The translations under genes and the position numbers were made by a program. A stretch of DNA of 64,000 nt, from contig NZ_BLTE01000006.1 in the NCBI RefSeq assembly GCF_013019105.1, positions 62,001-126,000 on the forward strand, written 5' to 3'. This document shows, in pieces, positions 7,554-17,121 of this stretch (positions are counted from its first letter, which is position 1; each line of letters begins with the position of its first letter). The notes under the pieces are model-generated. The model was not told the origin of the DNA, ran no database searches, and saw nothing but the letters and a program-made list of their open reading frames with translations. This DNA is from Fundidesulfovibrio magnetotacticus. GTDB taxonomy: Bacteria > Desulfobacterota > Desulfovibrionia > Desulfovibrionales > Desulfovibrionaceae.

Positions 7554-10043
7554 CTAGCCCACCACCACGTTCACCAGCTTGCCGGGCACGTAGATGACCT
7601 TGCGCACCGTCTTGCCCGCGATGTGCCGGGCCACGTTCTCCTCGGCCAGGGCGGCCTGCTTCACGGCGTCCTCGTCGGCGTCGGCGGCCACCTCGATCTT
7701 GCCGCGCAGCTTGCCCAGCACCTGCACCACCACGGTGACGGTGTCGGTGGCCAGGGCGGCGGGGTCGTGGGCGGGCCAGGGCTGGTCGGCCAGGAGGGTC
7801 TTGTGGCCGATCATCTCCCAGAGCTCCTCGCACACGTGCGGGGCCATGGGCGAGAGGGCGGCCAGCAGGGTGTTCACGGCCGAGGAGACGGCGCGCGGGT
7901 CTTCGGCGCGCAGGGCCTCCACGTTGGCGAAGAGGAAGTTGACCAGCTCCATGATGGCCGCGATGGCGGTGTTGAACTGGAACTGGCCCTCGATGTCCTT
8001 GGCCACCTTGGCCACGGTGGCGTGCTCGCGGCGGCGCAGCTCCCTGGCCAGTGGCGAGAGGGCCTCGGGGTCCTGGGCCAGGCAGGGGCCGGTGGGCGCA
8101 ACGACACCGGCCAGCTCCTCGGTGACCAGGCGCCAGAGCCTTGAGAGGAAGCGGGCAGCGCCCTCGATGCCCGAATCGGACCATTCCAGGTCCTTCTCCG
8201 GGGGGGCGGCGAAGAGCATGAACACGCGCACGGTGTCCGCGCCGTAGCGGGCCACCATCTCGTCGGGGTCCACCACGTTGCCCTTGGACTTGCTCATCTT
8301 GGCCCCGTCCTTGATGACCATGCCCTGGGTGAGCAGGTTGGCGAAGGGCTCGGCATGGCTGACGTAGCCCAGGTCGCGCAGGGCTTTGACGAAGAAGCGC
8401 GAGTAGAGCAGGTGCAGGATGGCGTGCTCGATGCCGCCAACGTACTGGTCCACGGGGGACCAGTAGCGCACGGCCTCGGGGTCGAAGGGCGCGGTGTCGT
8501 CCTTGGGCGAGCAGTAGCGCAGGAAATACCAGCTGGACTCGAAGAAGGTGTCCAGGGTGTCGGTTTCGCGCCGCGCGGGGCCGCCGCAGGCGGGACAGCT
8601 GGTGTTCACGAATGCGGCGTTGTCGGGCAGGGGCGAGCGGCCGTCGTCGCGCACCTGGATGTCCAGGGGCAGGCGCACGGGCAGGTCGGACTCCTTGACC
8701 GGGACCACGCCGCACTTCTCGCAATAGACCATGGGGATGGGCGCGCCCCAGTAGCGCTGGCGGGAGACGTTCCAGTCCCGCAGGCGGTAGTTGACTGCGC
8801 GCGTGCCTTTCCCGGCTGCTTCCAGCCAGTCGGCGATGGCGATTTTGGCGTCGCCCGAATCCTTCCCGGTGAAGTCGCCGGAGTCGCGCAGCAGGCCCGG
8901 CTCGGTGTAGGCCGCCGTGAGGGCGTCCGCGTCCAGGGTCTCGCCCCTGGGCTCGATGACCACCTTGAGGGGCAGGCCGTACTTCTGGGCGAACTCGAAG
9001 TCGCGCTGGTCGTGGGCGGGCACGGCCATGACCGCGCCGGTGCCGTAGCCCATGAGCACGAAGTTGGCCAGGTAGATGGGCATCTTCAAGCCCGTCACGG
9101 GGTTGACGCAGTAGCTGCCCGTGAACACGCCCTCTTTTTCGAGGTCGTCGGCCTGGCGCTTGATGCGGTCCATGTTGCGGATCTTCTCGATGAAGGCGCG
9201 GGTTTCGCCCTCCTGGGGCTTGCCCTTGATGAGGCGTTCGGCCAGGGGGTGCTCGGCGGCCAGGGACATGAAGGTCGCGCCCCAGAGGGTGTCCTGGCGG
9301 GTGGTGAAGACGCGCACCGCGCCCTCGCCCTCTTCCAGGGGAAAGTCGATCTCGCAGCCCACGGACTTGCCGATCCAGTTGCGCTGCATGGTGAGCACGC
9401 GCTCGGGCCAGCCGCCCGAGAGGGTCTCCAGGTCGGCCAGCAGCTCGTCGGCGTAGGCGGTGATGCGCAGAAACCACTGTTCGAGGTCTTTCTGTTCCAC
9501 CTCGGAGTCGCAGCGCCAGCACTTGCCGTCCTCCACCTGCTCGTTGGCCAGCACGGTGTGGCAGTCCGGGCACCAGTTCTGGGGCGAGTTCTTGCGGTAG
9601 ACCAGGCCCTTTTCGTAGAACTTGAGGAAGAACAGCTGCTCCCAGCGGTAGTATTCGGCGTCGCAGGTGGCCAGCTCGCGCTCCCAGTCCAGGGAGTAGC
9701 CCATCTTCTGGAGCTGGGCGCGCATGTTGTCGATGTTCTCGTAGGTCCACTTGGCGGGGTGGAGCCTGCGCTTGATGGCCGCGTTCTCGGCGGGCAGGCC
9801 GAAGGCGTCCCAGCCCATGGGGTGGAGCACGTTGAGCCCCTGCATGCGCTTGATGCGCGCCACCACGTCGCCGATGGTGTAGACGCGCACGTGCCCCATG
9901 TGGATGCGCCCCGAGGGATAGGGGAACATCTCCAGCACGTAGTAGCGGGGCTTGGAGGGATCGGCCTCCACATGGAAGTGGCGGCCCTGCGTCCAGCGGG
10001 ACTGCCACTTGGCCTCGATGGCGAGAGGATCGTACTTTGTCAT
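7554..10043 (-). CDS. leuS: Leucyl-tRNA synthetase
   Basis: Charges tRNA-Leu with leucine in the cytoplasm; essential. 829 residues from ATG 10043 ([13 protein letters not shown]), the usual length. It has the class I HMGH signature in [13 protein letters not shown], the CP1 editing domain in the middle, a Cys-type zinc motif (CPDCH with CWRC), KMSKSKGN and the C-terminal anticodon-binding region. The frame is unusual because it continues upstream without a stop through a PIN-like coding region to 10475, giving a possible 973-residue fusion. The ATG at 10043 has only a poor ribosome site (AAAGG about 15-20 bases away). It may therefore depend on translation from upstream or be made as the fusion. 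A scarred copy of its 3' end lies at 3491-3729. Confidence 0.97.
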   Translation of the reverse strand: MTKYDPLAIEAKWQSRWTQGRHFHVEADPSKPRYYVLEMFPYPSGRIHMGHVRVYTIGDVVARIKRMQGLNVLHPMGWDAFGLPAENAAIKRRLHPAKWTYENIDNMRAQLQKMGYSLDWERELATCDAEYYRWEQLFFLKFYEKGLVYRKNSPQNWCPDCHTVLANEQVEDGKCWRCDSEVEQKDLEQWFLRITAYADELLADLETLSGGWPERVLTMQRNWIGKSVGCEIDFPLEEGEGAVRVFTTRQDTLWGATFMSLAAEHPLAERLIKGKPQEGETRAFIEKIRNMDRIKRQADDLEKEGVFTGSYCVNPVTGLKMPIYLANFVLMGYGTGAVMAVPAHDQRDFEFAQKYGLPLKVVIEPRGETLDADALTAAYTEPGLLRDSGDFTGKDSGDAKIAIADWLEAAGKGTRAVNYRLRDWNVSRQRYWGAPIPMVYCEKCGVVPVKESDLPVRLPLDIQVRDDGRSPLPDNAAFVNTSCPACGGPARRETDTLDTFFESSWYFLRYCSPKDDTAPFDPEAVRYWSPVDQYVGGIEHAILHLLYSRFFVKALRDLGYVSHAEPFANLLTQGMVIKDGAKMSKSKGNVVDPDEMVARYGADTVRVFMLFAAPPEKDLEWSDSGIEGAARFLSRLWRLVTEELAGVVAPTGPCLAQDPEALSPLARELRRREHATVAKVAKDIEGQFQFNTAIAAIMELVNFLFANVEALRAEDPRAVSSAVNTLLAALSPMAPHVCEELWEMIGHKTLLADQPWPAHDPAALATDTVTVVVQVLGKLRGKIEVAADADEDAVKQAALAEENVARHIAGKTVRKVIYVPGKLVNVVVG

Positions 10044-10475
10044 AGAGAAATTACCCGGCCTTTCTGGCTTTATGGCAAAAGAACGCTTCTTACAGACGTC
10101 CAGAAAATCTTTAGGATTGTAAGTCACCAAAAACGAGAAGTCGCTGTGGTGCACATCTATTATGCTGCATATTATCCAATCGACCAGACTTTTCCTTGCA
10201 CCACCATCAAACAATGCCCTGAGCGCTCTCTCCCTGAATGGGGAGTCATCAAATTTCACAACCCTGCCATCGACTATATATTTCTTCAGTTTGTCCAGGT
10301 AATATGGCTTTAAATTCTTTGTCCCCAGAAATTCGTACAGCGTTGGCCAAGGGGCAATTATCTCGAAACCCTCCTCCACCAACTCACTGAACACATCCAG
10401 AGAAGTGCTGTGCCACTCGTCACCCGAGTCGCACAGCCCTATCCAAAAGCATGAGTCTACCAACGCCCTCTTCAT
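10044..10475 (-). CDS. PIN-like domain protein, in frame with leuS (no stop codon)
   Basis: About 144 residues with a PIN-type nuclease pattern: D7 in [12 protein letters not shown]48 in PTLYEFL, D99 in SLVDWIICS and a late acidic/Asn position in YNPKDF (N120/D123). PIN nucleases, such as VapC toxins, cut RNA including tRNA. The ATG at 10475 overlaps the stop of the 109-residue gene by four bases (ATGA), a toxin-antitoxin-like arrangement. No stop codon occurs before the LeuS start, so translation would yield PIN-LeuS. The base composition is visibly AT-richer than nusB or leuS, which marks the pair as acquired. Whether the nuclease is active is unknown. The domain call rests on motif pattern only. 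Confidence 0.65.
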
Positions 10476-10801
10476 GCATCAACATCTTCATATTCTTTGC
10501 TCTCAACTGCATAACCCGCCCACGGGGCCTTCTTTCTGGCCCCGAACAGGAAATCACCTTTCATCTTGCCCGAGCTCGACTCTTTGAACACGACATACAG
10601 CCGATCTTTCTTGGAAAGTTTCACTGCCTTGGAGATATCTTTCCTGAGGCTGTCAAGCAGGTTGCCACTGAATTCGTAAGGAAAAAAAGCCAGGCCATTC
10701 ACGCACTCCCTCGCGCCTTTCTCGTCCAGCCATTCGTAAAGCGATTCGACATCTCCTCCGAATTCAAAGTCATACGAGAGGAACACTGACTTCTTGGCCA
10801 T
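10472..10801 (-). CDS. Hypothetical protein, candidate partner of the PIN-like protein
   Basis: 109 residues, family not recognised. It starts with [14 protein letters not shown] and is rich in Lys, Glu and aromatic residues. No membrane segment and no obvious DNA-binding motif is seen. TAGGAGAG lies about 5 bases before the ATG. The gene begins 10 bases after the nusB stop and ends in a 4-base overlap with the PIN-like start, so all three are probably on one transcript. The overlap and small size fit an antitoxin or immunity role, but this is context only. AT-richer composition than both flanking housekeeping genes indicates transfer. Confidence 0.6.
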   Translation of the reverse strand: MAKKSVFLSYDFEFGGDVESLYEWLDEKGARECVNGLAFFPYEFSGNLLDSLRKDISKAVKLSKKDRLYVVFKESSSGKMKGDFLFGARKKAPWAGYAVESKEYEDVDA

Positions 10802-10811
10802 AAGATCTCTC

Positions 10812-11273
10812 CTACAGTTTCTTCTCTGCTCCCGCCTTCCCCTGGTCCACGGCCTTGGCCACGGCGTCGAGCACGCCGTTGACGAAACCGGGCGAGTTCT
10901 CGTCGCCGAACTCCTTGGCCAGCTCCACGGCCTCGTTGAGGGCCACGCGCAGGGGAATGTCCTCCACGTGGAGCATCTCGTAGACGCCCAGGCGCAGGAT
11001 GGTCAGCTCCACCTTGGCGATGCGGGCGATCTTCCAGTTCTGGGCGTGTTTGGAGATGAGCTTGTCCAGCTCCTCCCGGGCGTTCCACGCGCCCTTGACC
11101 AGTTCCTGGGCGTAGCCGTCGCCGGGCTCTTCGGGGAGCCCGGGGTCCTCGGGGGCGTTCTGCACGGCCTTGAGGAGCCCCCTGTCGCTGACGGGGGGCT
11201 CGAAGTCGAAGCCGTAGAGGATCTGGAAGGCGCGGCGGCGGGCGCGACGCCTGGGCGTGCGGGGGCCCGACAC
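10812..11273 (-). CDS. nusB: Transcription antitermination factor NusB
   Basis: RNA-binding protein that pairs with NusE (S10) on boxA of rRNA leaders. 153 residues from a GTG at 11273 that shares its G with the ribH stop (TAGTG), preceded by GGAG within the ribH end. It has the NusB core: RRRARRRAFQILYGFDF at the start, ARIAKVELTILRLGVYEML and LNEAVELAKEFGDENSPGFVNGVLDAV at the end. It lies between ribH and leuS as in other Desulfovibrio genomes, except that a foreign gene pair now separates it from leuS. Confidence 0.95.
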   Translation of the reverse strand: MSGPRTPRRRARRRAFQILYGFDFEPPVSDRGLLKAVQNAPEDPGLPEEPGDGYAQELVKGAWNAREELDKLISKHAQNWKIARIAKVELTILRLGVYEMLHVEDIPLRVALNEAVELAKEFGDENSPGFVNGVLDAVAKAVDQGKAGAEKKL

Positions 11274-11743
11274 TAGAGCTGCTCCAGGACCCGCACCAGC
11301 TCCAGGGCGGCGGAAGCGGCTTCCACGCCCTTGTTGCCGGCCTTGGTTCCGGCGCGCTCGATGGCCTGCTCCAGGTTGTCGGTGGTCAAAAGGCCGAAGC
11401 CAACGGGCACGCCGGTCTCCAGGCTGACCATGGCCAGGCCCTTGGTGCACTCCCCGGCCACGAAGTCGAAGTGGGGGGTGTGGCCCCTGATCACCGCGCC
11501 CAGACAGACCACGGCGGCGTACTTGCCCGAGGCGCAGAGCTTCTTGGCGGCCAGGGGCATCTCGAAGGCCCCGGGCACGCGCACGAGGGTGATGTCCTCG
11601 CGATCGGCCCCGTGGCGGGCGAGGTAGTCCACCGCGCCGCCCACCAGGCGGTCCACGATGGTGTCGTTGAAGCGCGAGGCCAGGATGGCGAACTTGAGGC
11701 CCTTGGCCGTCATCTGGCCTTCGATGGTGCGGATCTGGGTCAT
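11273..11743 (-). CDS. ribH: 6,7-dimethyl-8-ribityllumazine synthase
   Basis: Condenses 5-amino-6-ribitylaminouracil with 3,4-dihydroxy-2-butanone 4-phosphate, the step before riboflavin synthase. 156 residues, standard length. [10 protein letters not shown] at the start, [26 protein letters not shown] with the catalytic His, and [13 protein letters not shown] are all present. TAAGGA precedes the ATG. It lies 10 bases after ribBA and overlaps the nusB start by one base, so ribBA, ribH and nusB are one operon. Confidence 0.97.
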   Translation of the reverse strand: MTQIRTIEGQMTAKGLKFAILASRFNDTIVDRLVGGAVDYLARHGADREDITLVRVPGAFEMPLAAKKLCASGKYAAVVCLGAVIRGHTPHFDFVAGECTKGLAMVSLETGVPVGFGLLTTDNLEQAIERAGTKAGNKGVEAASAALELVRVLEQL

Positions 11744-11753
11744 GGCGGGTTCC

Positions 11754-12971
<1,218 letters not shown>

Positions 12972-13076
12972 GGGACGGTCCTCCTGAAGCGGTCGCGGGC
13001 GCGATCGCCTGAACGCGAATCAGTAGTGCGGAACCCGAAAAAGGGCAAGCGCCCGCGAGGAGGAGGAATTGCCGAC

Positions 13077-13724
13077 TCAGAATCCGTGATTTCTCAGAAA
13101 TTCCTCTGTGATGGCGGACGGTTTGGACTTGGCGGCGAAGGGTTCGAGCATGCGGGCCACATATTTGCCGATGAGGTCGCACTCCATGTTCACGGCGCGA
13201 CCGGCGCACCAGCCGTCGATGGTGGTCTCGGCCTGGGTGGCGGGGATGACGTTCACGCTGAGCCAGTCCTGCCCGCAGGCGTTCACGGTGAGGCTCACGC
13301 CGTCCAGGCAGACCGAGCCCTTCTCCACCACGAACACGCCGAAACGCTCGGGGAACGCGAGCGTGTAGCGGACGCTCTCCCCGGCGGGAGCGGAGGACTC
13401 CACGCGGGCCAGACAGTCCACGTGGCCGCTCACCAGGTGTCCGCCCAGGCGGTCGCCCAGGGCCAGGGCGCGCTCCAGGTTCACCAGCGAGCCCATGGCC
13501 AACTCGCCCAGGTTGGTCTTCTCCATGGTCTCGGCCGAGGCGTAGGCGAAGAAGGCGTTGGACGCGGCCTCCTCCACGGTGAGGCACACGCCGTTGACCG
13601 CGATGGATTCGCCCAGCACGATCCGGGGCAGGTCGAAGTCCGCGCGCACCCCGAGGCGCATCTGCGCGCCCCTGCGCGTGAGCGCCGTGACCTTTCCCGT
13701 ACCCTGCACCAGACCCGTGAACAT
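13077..13724 (-). CDS. ribE: Riboflavin synthase, alpha subunit
   Basis: Dismutates two lumazines to riboflavin. 215 residues from the ATG at 13724 (MFTGLVQGTGKV, preceded by GGGAGGA). Two lumazine-binding repeats are seen: GESIAVNGVCLTVEE with NLERAL and GGHLVSGHVD in the first, and KGSVCLDGVSLTVN with VNMECDLIGKYV in the second. It is the first gene of the rib-nusB-leuS cluster. A further in-frame start at 13895 would only add sequence of no family character. Confidence 0.97.
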   Translation of the reverse strand: MFTGLVQGTGKVTALTRRGAQMRLGVRADFDLPRIVLGESIAVNGVCLTVEEAASNAFFAYASAETMEKTNLGELAMGSLVNLERALALGDRLGGHLVSGHVDCLARVESSAPAGESVRYTLAFPERFGVFVVEKGSVCLDGVSLTVNACGQDWLSVNVIPATQAETTIDGWCAGRAVNMECDLIGKYVARMLEPFAAKSKPSAITEEFLRNHGF

Positions 13725-14071
13725 GGCATCCTCCCGATCCGCTCTGCGCCTTCTAGTGCACCCTCCGGGACGCTTTGTCAAAACGTCCGGCGCGACGCAT
13801 CGCGTCGGGGCGGCAACGCATATCCCGGGCATCGCCACTGCCCGGCACTGCGCGTCCGGCGCGGGCCGCGCCGTGGTTCCGGTTTCTAGAAACACAGCGC
13901 AAAGATGCTTGCCGCATCGCCCCGGAAGCGCTCCGCGGACGCCTCCGATACAGTGCGCAACAGTGGCTTTTTTTCAACCTAAAGGAGAAAAAGTACGTGG
14001 CCGATATTTACACGGCGCGGCGCGTTCGTGTATCGCGTCGGGACACCACCCGCGTTTTTCAGGAGAACCAC

Positions 14072-14467
14072 ATGGACGACTATCTCAAGGAAGCATTGGA
14101 AATCGTCAAGGCTCAAGCAAGCGTTCGCAACATGACCGAAGAGGAAATCACCTCCATGGTCAAGAAGGTCGCGGAGGGCATCCGCGGCATCAGCGAAGGC
14201 GCTCCCGTTGTGGAGGAGGGCGCAGGCCCCGCCACCGACCCGAAGAAGGCCATCAAGGAAAAGTCCGTCACCTGCCTGGAGTGCGGAAAGACCTTCAAGA
14301 TCCTCACCAAGAAGCACTTGGCCACCCACGGCGTCACCGCCGACGAATACAGGGCCAAGTACGGCTACAAGAAGGGAACGCCCCTGGTGAGCAAGTCCCT
14401 CCAGCGCGAGCGCCGCACCAAGATGAAGGACATGAAGCTCTGGGAAAAGCGCAAGAAGGCGAAATAA
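14072..14467 (+). CDS. MucR/Ros-family zinc-finger transcription regulator
   Basis: 131 residues from ATG 14072 (AGGAG 7 bases upstream). A short acidic N-terminal part (DDYLKEALEIVKAQ) leads into the Ros-type C2H2 finger: CLECGKTFKILTKKHLATHG, then the typical VTADEYRAKYGYKKGTPLVSK region and a basic tail. MucR-like proteins bind AT-rich DNA as silencers and are common in alpha- and deltaproteobacteria. The target genes are unknown. It is monocistronic with its own terminator and is followed by a 300-base spacer. Confidence 0.9.
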   Translation: MDDYLKEALEIVKAQASVRNMTEEEITSMVKKVAEGIRGISEGAPVVEEGAGPATDPKKAIKEKSVTCLECGKTFKILTKKHLATHGVTADEYRAKYGYKKGTPLVSKSLQRERRTKMKDMKLWEKRKKAK

Positions 14468-14502
14468 GCCCGCACCACCGGGCTGCTTCCATCACCCACA
14501 GC

Positions 14503-14541
14503 ACCGCCCCCAGGCCAGAGGCCCCGGGGGCGGTGTTGTTT
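14503..14541 (+). terminator. Rho-independent terminator of MucR-like gene
   Basis: The stem ACCGCCCCC pairs with GGGGGCGGT, followed by GTTGTTT. Confidence 0.7.
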
Positions 14542-14713
14542 GCAAGGCCGGAACGCGCGACGCCCGCGCCCGTCCGGCTGCCCAGCGCGCCCCGCCGCGC
14601 GAAAGCACCCCGCCCGGAGCCGCCCAGCGCGTCCCGCACCGCGCCGGGTCCGCGGCCGCTTCGTGTGCGGCGCGTCCCCCCACGCACCCCATCCCGGGTC
14701 TTGCCGCGACCGG

Positions 14714-14729
14714 CCCCCCCCCCCCCCCC
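14714..14729 (+). repeat. Poly-C homopolymer, 16 bases
   Basis: Sixteen consecutive C bases 45 bases upstream of the STAS gene start. Such tracts are prone to slippage. It lies just upstream of a possible promoter and is not inside a coding frame. Confidence 0.9.
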
Positions 14730-14774
14730 GCCGACAGGCCTTGACCCGGAAGCCCCCGACATCTAGCATGAGTC

Positions 14775-15119
14775 ATGGACTTCTCCCTCCAGACCCTGGA
14801 CCAGGGGCTCCTGGCCTCGCTCTCCGGCAGGCTCGACCATGAAGGCGTGGCTTCCTTCGAGGCCCGCTCCCAGGGTCTGCTCGACGCGGCCGGGGCATCC
14901 TGCCTCGTCCTGGACCTGGCCCGGCTGGACTACCTCTCCAGCGAAGGGCTGCGCGCCCTTGTCTCCCTGGGCCAGAAAGCCCGCGCACGGGGCGTGTCCC
15001 TGGCCTTCTGCGGCCTGGGCGGCCTGGTGCGCGACCTCTTCGACATCTCGGGCCTCTTCCAGGTGTTCACCGTGGCGGAGAGCCCCCAGGCGGCCTTCCG
15101 GGCGGCCCGCCGTGGCTGA
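14775..15119 (+). CDS. STAS-domain protein (anti-anti-sigma-like)
   Basis: A 114-residue single STAS domain of the SpoIIAA/RsbV type. The strand-helix region LVLDLARLDYLSSEGLRALVSLGQKA carries the conserved Ser-Ser pair (YLSSEG) that is phosphorylated in this family. GVSLAFCGLGGLVRDLFDISGL and FQVF follow as expected. It probably acts by partner switching with an anti-sigma kinase, none of which is seen in this window. Its stop overlaps the GTG of the patatin-like gene by 8 bases, so the two are translationally coupled. Confidence 0.9.
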   Translation: MDFSLQTLDQGLLASLSGRLDHEGVASFEARSQGLLDAAGASCLVLDLARLDYLSSEGLRALVSLGQKARARGVSLAFCGLGGLVRDLFDISGLFQVFTVAESPQAAFRAARRG

Positions 15120-16068
15120 CCGGACGCCTCCCGCCCCGGCCGCGCACGCCGGACGCCCCCACGTGGGTCTGGTGATGGGCTCCGAGGGCCTGCGCGCCTT
15201 CGCGGCCATCCCGGTGTTCCAGTTCCTGCGCGAACAGGGCCTGGGGCCGGATCTGCTGGTGGGCGCGGGCGGCGGGGCCTTCATCGCCGCCCTGGCCGGG
15301 GCCGGGTTCGACCTGGCCCAGGTGGAGGAGGCCTTCCGGGCCATGGGCGACAAGCGCCTCTTCACCGAACTCGATCCGGCGGCGGCCCTCTTCCTCAACC
15401 AGGGCCAGACGCCCCGCGTGAACGCCGAGACGGGCCTGGCAGACTCCGCGCGCCTGCGCGGAGTGTACGCCCGCGTCTTCCGGGGCCTTCAGCTGGAGAA
15501 CCTGTCCACCCGGACCGTGCTCACCGCCACCGACGTGCGCACCGGCGAGTCCGTGGCCCTGGACCAGGGCTCCCTGGCCGAGGCCGTCTACGCCGCGGGC
15601 AACCCCTTTCCCCTCACGCCGCCCCTGGTGCGCGGCGAGCAGTGGCTGGCCGACGGCTCCTACACCCAGCCCCTGCCCACCCTGGAGGCCGCGCGCCGGG
15701 GCATGGACGTGGTGGTGGCCGTCTACGCCCAGGACGACTTCGCGTCCCTGCCAGCGGGCCTAGGCGAATCCTACCTCAACGTGATCCGCTCGTTCCGCAA
15801 GTCCATGCTGCGCGCCCAGATGTTCCAGACGCTGCAGAGCTCGGGCGAGGAACTGGTGGTGGTGCTGGCCCGGCCGCGCAAGCGCGCTGGGCTTGAGGCC
15901 GGGGAGGATTTTTCGTCCATTCTCGAGGCGGGAACGAAGGCCCTGGAGCGCATGCGCGGGTCCATCCTGGACGCCGTGGCGGCCAAAAGCCGCCGCGTCT
16001 CCGCCGAGCCCCTGCTCCAGGAGCCCGACCCGCCCGGCGCGCGCGCGGGTCACCCCTCCGGGGACTGA
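15112..16068 (+). CDS. Patatin-like protein lacking the nucleophile Ser (pseudoenzyme)
   Basis: 318 residues from a GTG at 15112 inside the STAS gene end. It follows the patatin/RssA fold: GLVMGSEGLRAFAAIPVFQFL matches the oxyanion-loop region and first helix, and LADGSYTQPLP (~residue 180) carries the DGS/DGA-type Asp. The G-x-S-x-G serine motif reads GAGGG in LLVGAGGGAFIAAL, so the catalytic Ser is replaced by Gly. The oxyanion loop (normally GGGARG) is also altered. It is therefore probably not a lipase. The overlap with a STAS gene suggests a regulatory role, which is inference. The C-terminus is Arg/Pro-rich. Confidence 0.75.
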   Translation: MADRTPPAPAAHAGRPHVGLVMGSEGLRAFAAIPVFQFLREQGLGPDLLVGAGGGAFIAALAGAGFDLAQVEEAFRAMGDKRLFTELDPAAALFLNQGQTPRVNAETGLADSARLRGVYARVFRGLQLENLSTRTVLTATDVRTGESVALDQGSLAEAVYAAGNPFPLTPPLVRGEQWLADGSYTQPLPTLEAARRGMDVVVAVYAQDDFASLPAGLGESYLNVIRSFRKSMLRAQMFQTLQSSGEELVVVLARPRKRAGLEAGEDFSSILEAGTKALERMRGSILDAVAAKSRRVSAEPLLQEPDPPGARAGHPSGD

Positions 16069-16244
16069 CGGGGCGCGGCCTTCCGCGCGGGGATGCGCCC
16101 GGGCGGCCCTCCCGGGCGGCATCCGCCGGGGCGCGGCACGAGGAGGAGGGGAAAACCCCGGATGACACGGCCGGACAATCCGGCTATCTTCGCCCTAAAT
16201 GGGATGAAAACCGGGCGCAAGCGCCCGAAACCCCGGAGGCTGCC

Positions 16245-16658
16245 ATGCGCCTGAAGCTGTCCTGGATCGTCCTGACCGCGCTGATTCTGGTTGCGTCCTG
16301 CACGGGCATCCGCTCCATCGCCCCGGAGGACGTGGCCGGCACGCCCACCCAGTACGCCACCGTGTCCGCCCCGCCCGACCCCGCGCTCATGGGCCACTGG
16401 CGCAGGCCCCAGCCCGGCAACCTGGAGCGGCCCTGGCTCTTTCAGTACTGTCTGGTGAAGAAGGGCGACAAGTACGCCGTCTATTACTACTACGACTCCC
16501 ACAAGAAGAACTCTTTCAAGGGCTGGGCCAGCTTCTCCATCGACGGCTCCCGCATGACCTCCGGCGTCGACGGCGTGGTCTTCTACGCCAAAGACGGCAA
16601 GGTGTTCATGATCTGGCCGGGCCGCGACGATCACTACCCCATGGAAAAGCTGGACTAG
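16245..16658 (+). CDS. Small lipoprotein, unknown
   Basis: 137 residues with a lipoprotein signal: Met-Arg-Leu-Lys, a hydrophobic stretch and the lipobox VASC at residues ~16-19. The mature part has a Tyr-rich strand (YAVYYYYDSHKK) and FKGWASFSIDG, consistent with a small beta-sheet envelope protein. CGGAGG precedes the ATG by 5 bases. It is 28 bases upstream of the MOSC gene and may share its transcript. No family recognised. Confidence 0.75.
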   Translation: MRLKLSWIVLTALILVASCTGIRSIAPEDVAGTPTQYATVSAPPDPALMGHWRRPQPGNLERPWLFQYCLVKKGDKYAVYYYYDSHKKNSFKGWASFSIDGSRMTSGVDGVVFYAKDGKVFMIWPGRDDHYPMEKLD

Positions 16659-16686
16659 CCAGGCAGCGACCCGCGTGGAGGCTTGT

Positions 16687-17121
16687 ATGGCCGTCGTCAG
16701 GGCCGTCAGCGTGAGCGACAGGAAGGGGGCCAAGAAGGCCCCCGTTGAATCCGTGGAACTGGTGGCGGAACACGGCGTGGCCGGGGACGCCCACGCCGGA
16801 AGCCACCGCCAGGTGAGCCTGCTGGACTTCGGCGCCATGGAGGGCATGCGCCTGCAACTGCCCACCATCGGCCCCGGTTCCTTCGCCGAAAACCTCGCCG
16901 TGGAGGGGCTCGACGCCCTGGGCCTGGCCCTGGGCGACCGCATCGGCGTGGGGCCGGACGCGGTTCTGGAGATCACCCAGATCGGCAAGGAGTGCCACCA
17001 GGGCTGCGAGATCCGCCGCATCGTGGGCGATTGCATCATGCCCCGCCAGGGGCTCTTCGCCCGCGTGCTCCAGGGAGGGGCCGTGCGCCCCGGAGACGGC
17101 GTGCGGCGCGTCAAATCCTGA
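16687..17121 (+). CDS. MOSC-domain protein
   Basis: 144 residues from ATG 16687 (GTGGAGG upstream). A MOSC domain of the short stand-alone kind: GVAGDAHAGSHRQVSLLD, GSFAENLAVEGLDAL, LALGDRIGVG and the conserved Cys region IGKECHQGCEIRRIVGDCIMPRQGLFARVL. Family members bind a molybdenum-cofactor-linked sulfur or act in MoCo-related sulfur transfer. MoaB/MogA-linked members occur often in sulfate reducers. The stop (TGA) shares its A with the ATG of the histidine kinase (TGATG), giving tight coupling. Confidence 0.9.
   Translation: MAVVRAVSVSDRKGAKKAPVESVELVAEHGVAGDAHAGSHRQVSLLDFGAMEGMRLQLPTIGPGSFAENLAVEGLDALGLALGDRIGVGPDAVLEITQIGKECHQGCEIRRIVGDCIMPRQGLFARVLQGGAVRPGDGVRRVKS

Larger units (their letters stand above)
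14468..14774. other. Intergenic region with terminator and poly-C tract
   Basis: 307 bases without a gene. It contains the terminator of the MucR-like gene (14503-14541), a very GC-rich stretch and a run of 16 C. A weak TTGACC near 14741 is followed by ATCTAG, a poor sigma-70-like pair for the STAS gene. Confidence 0.6.

Noticed and set aside
7306-10008. 900-codon minus-strand frame over leuS
   Set aside because: It lies in a different frame from leuS and is Arg/Pro/Gly-rich; a shadow of high-GC coding DNA.
12972-13990. FMN riboswitch before ribE or ribBA
   Set aside because: No RFN-type conserved blocks were found in either leader.
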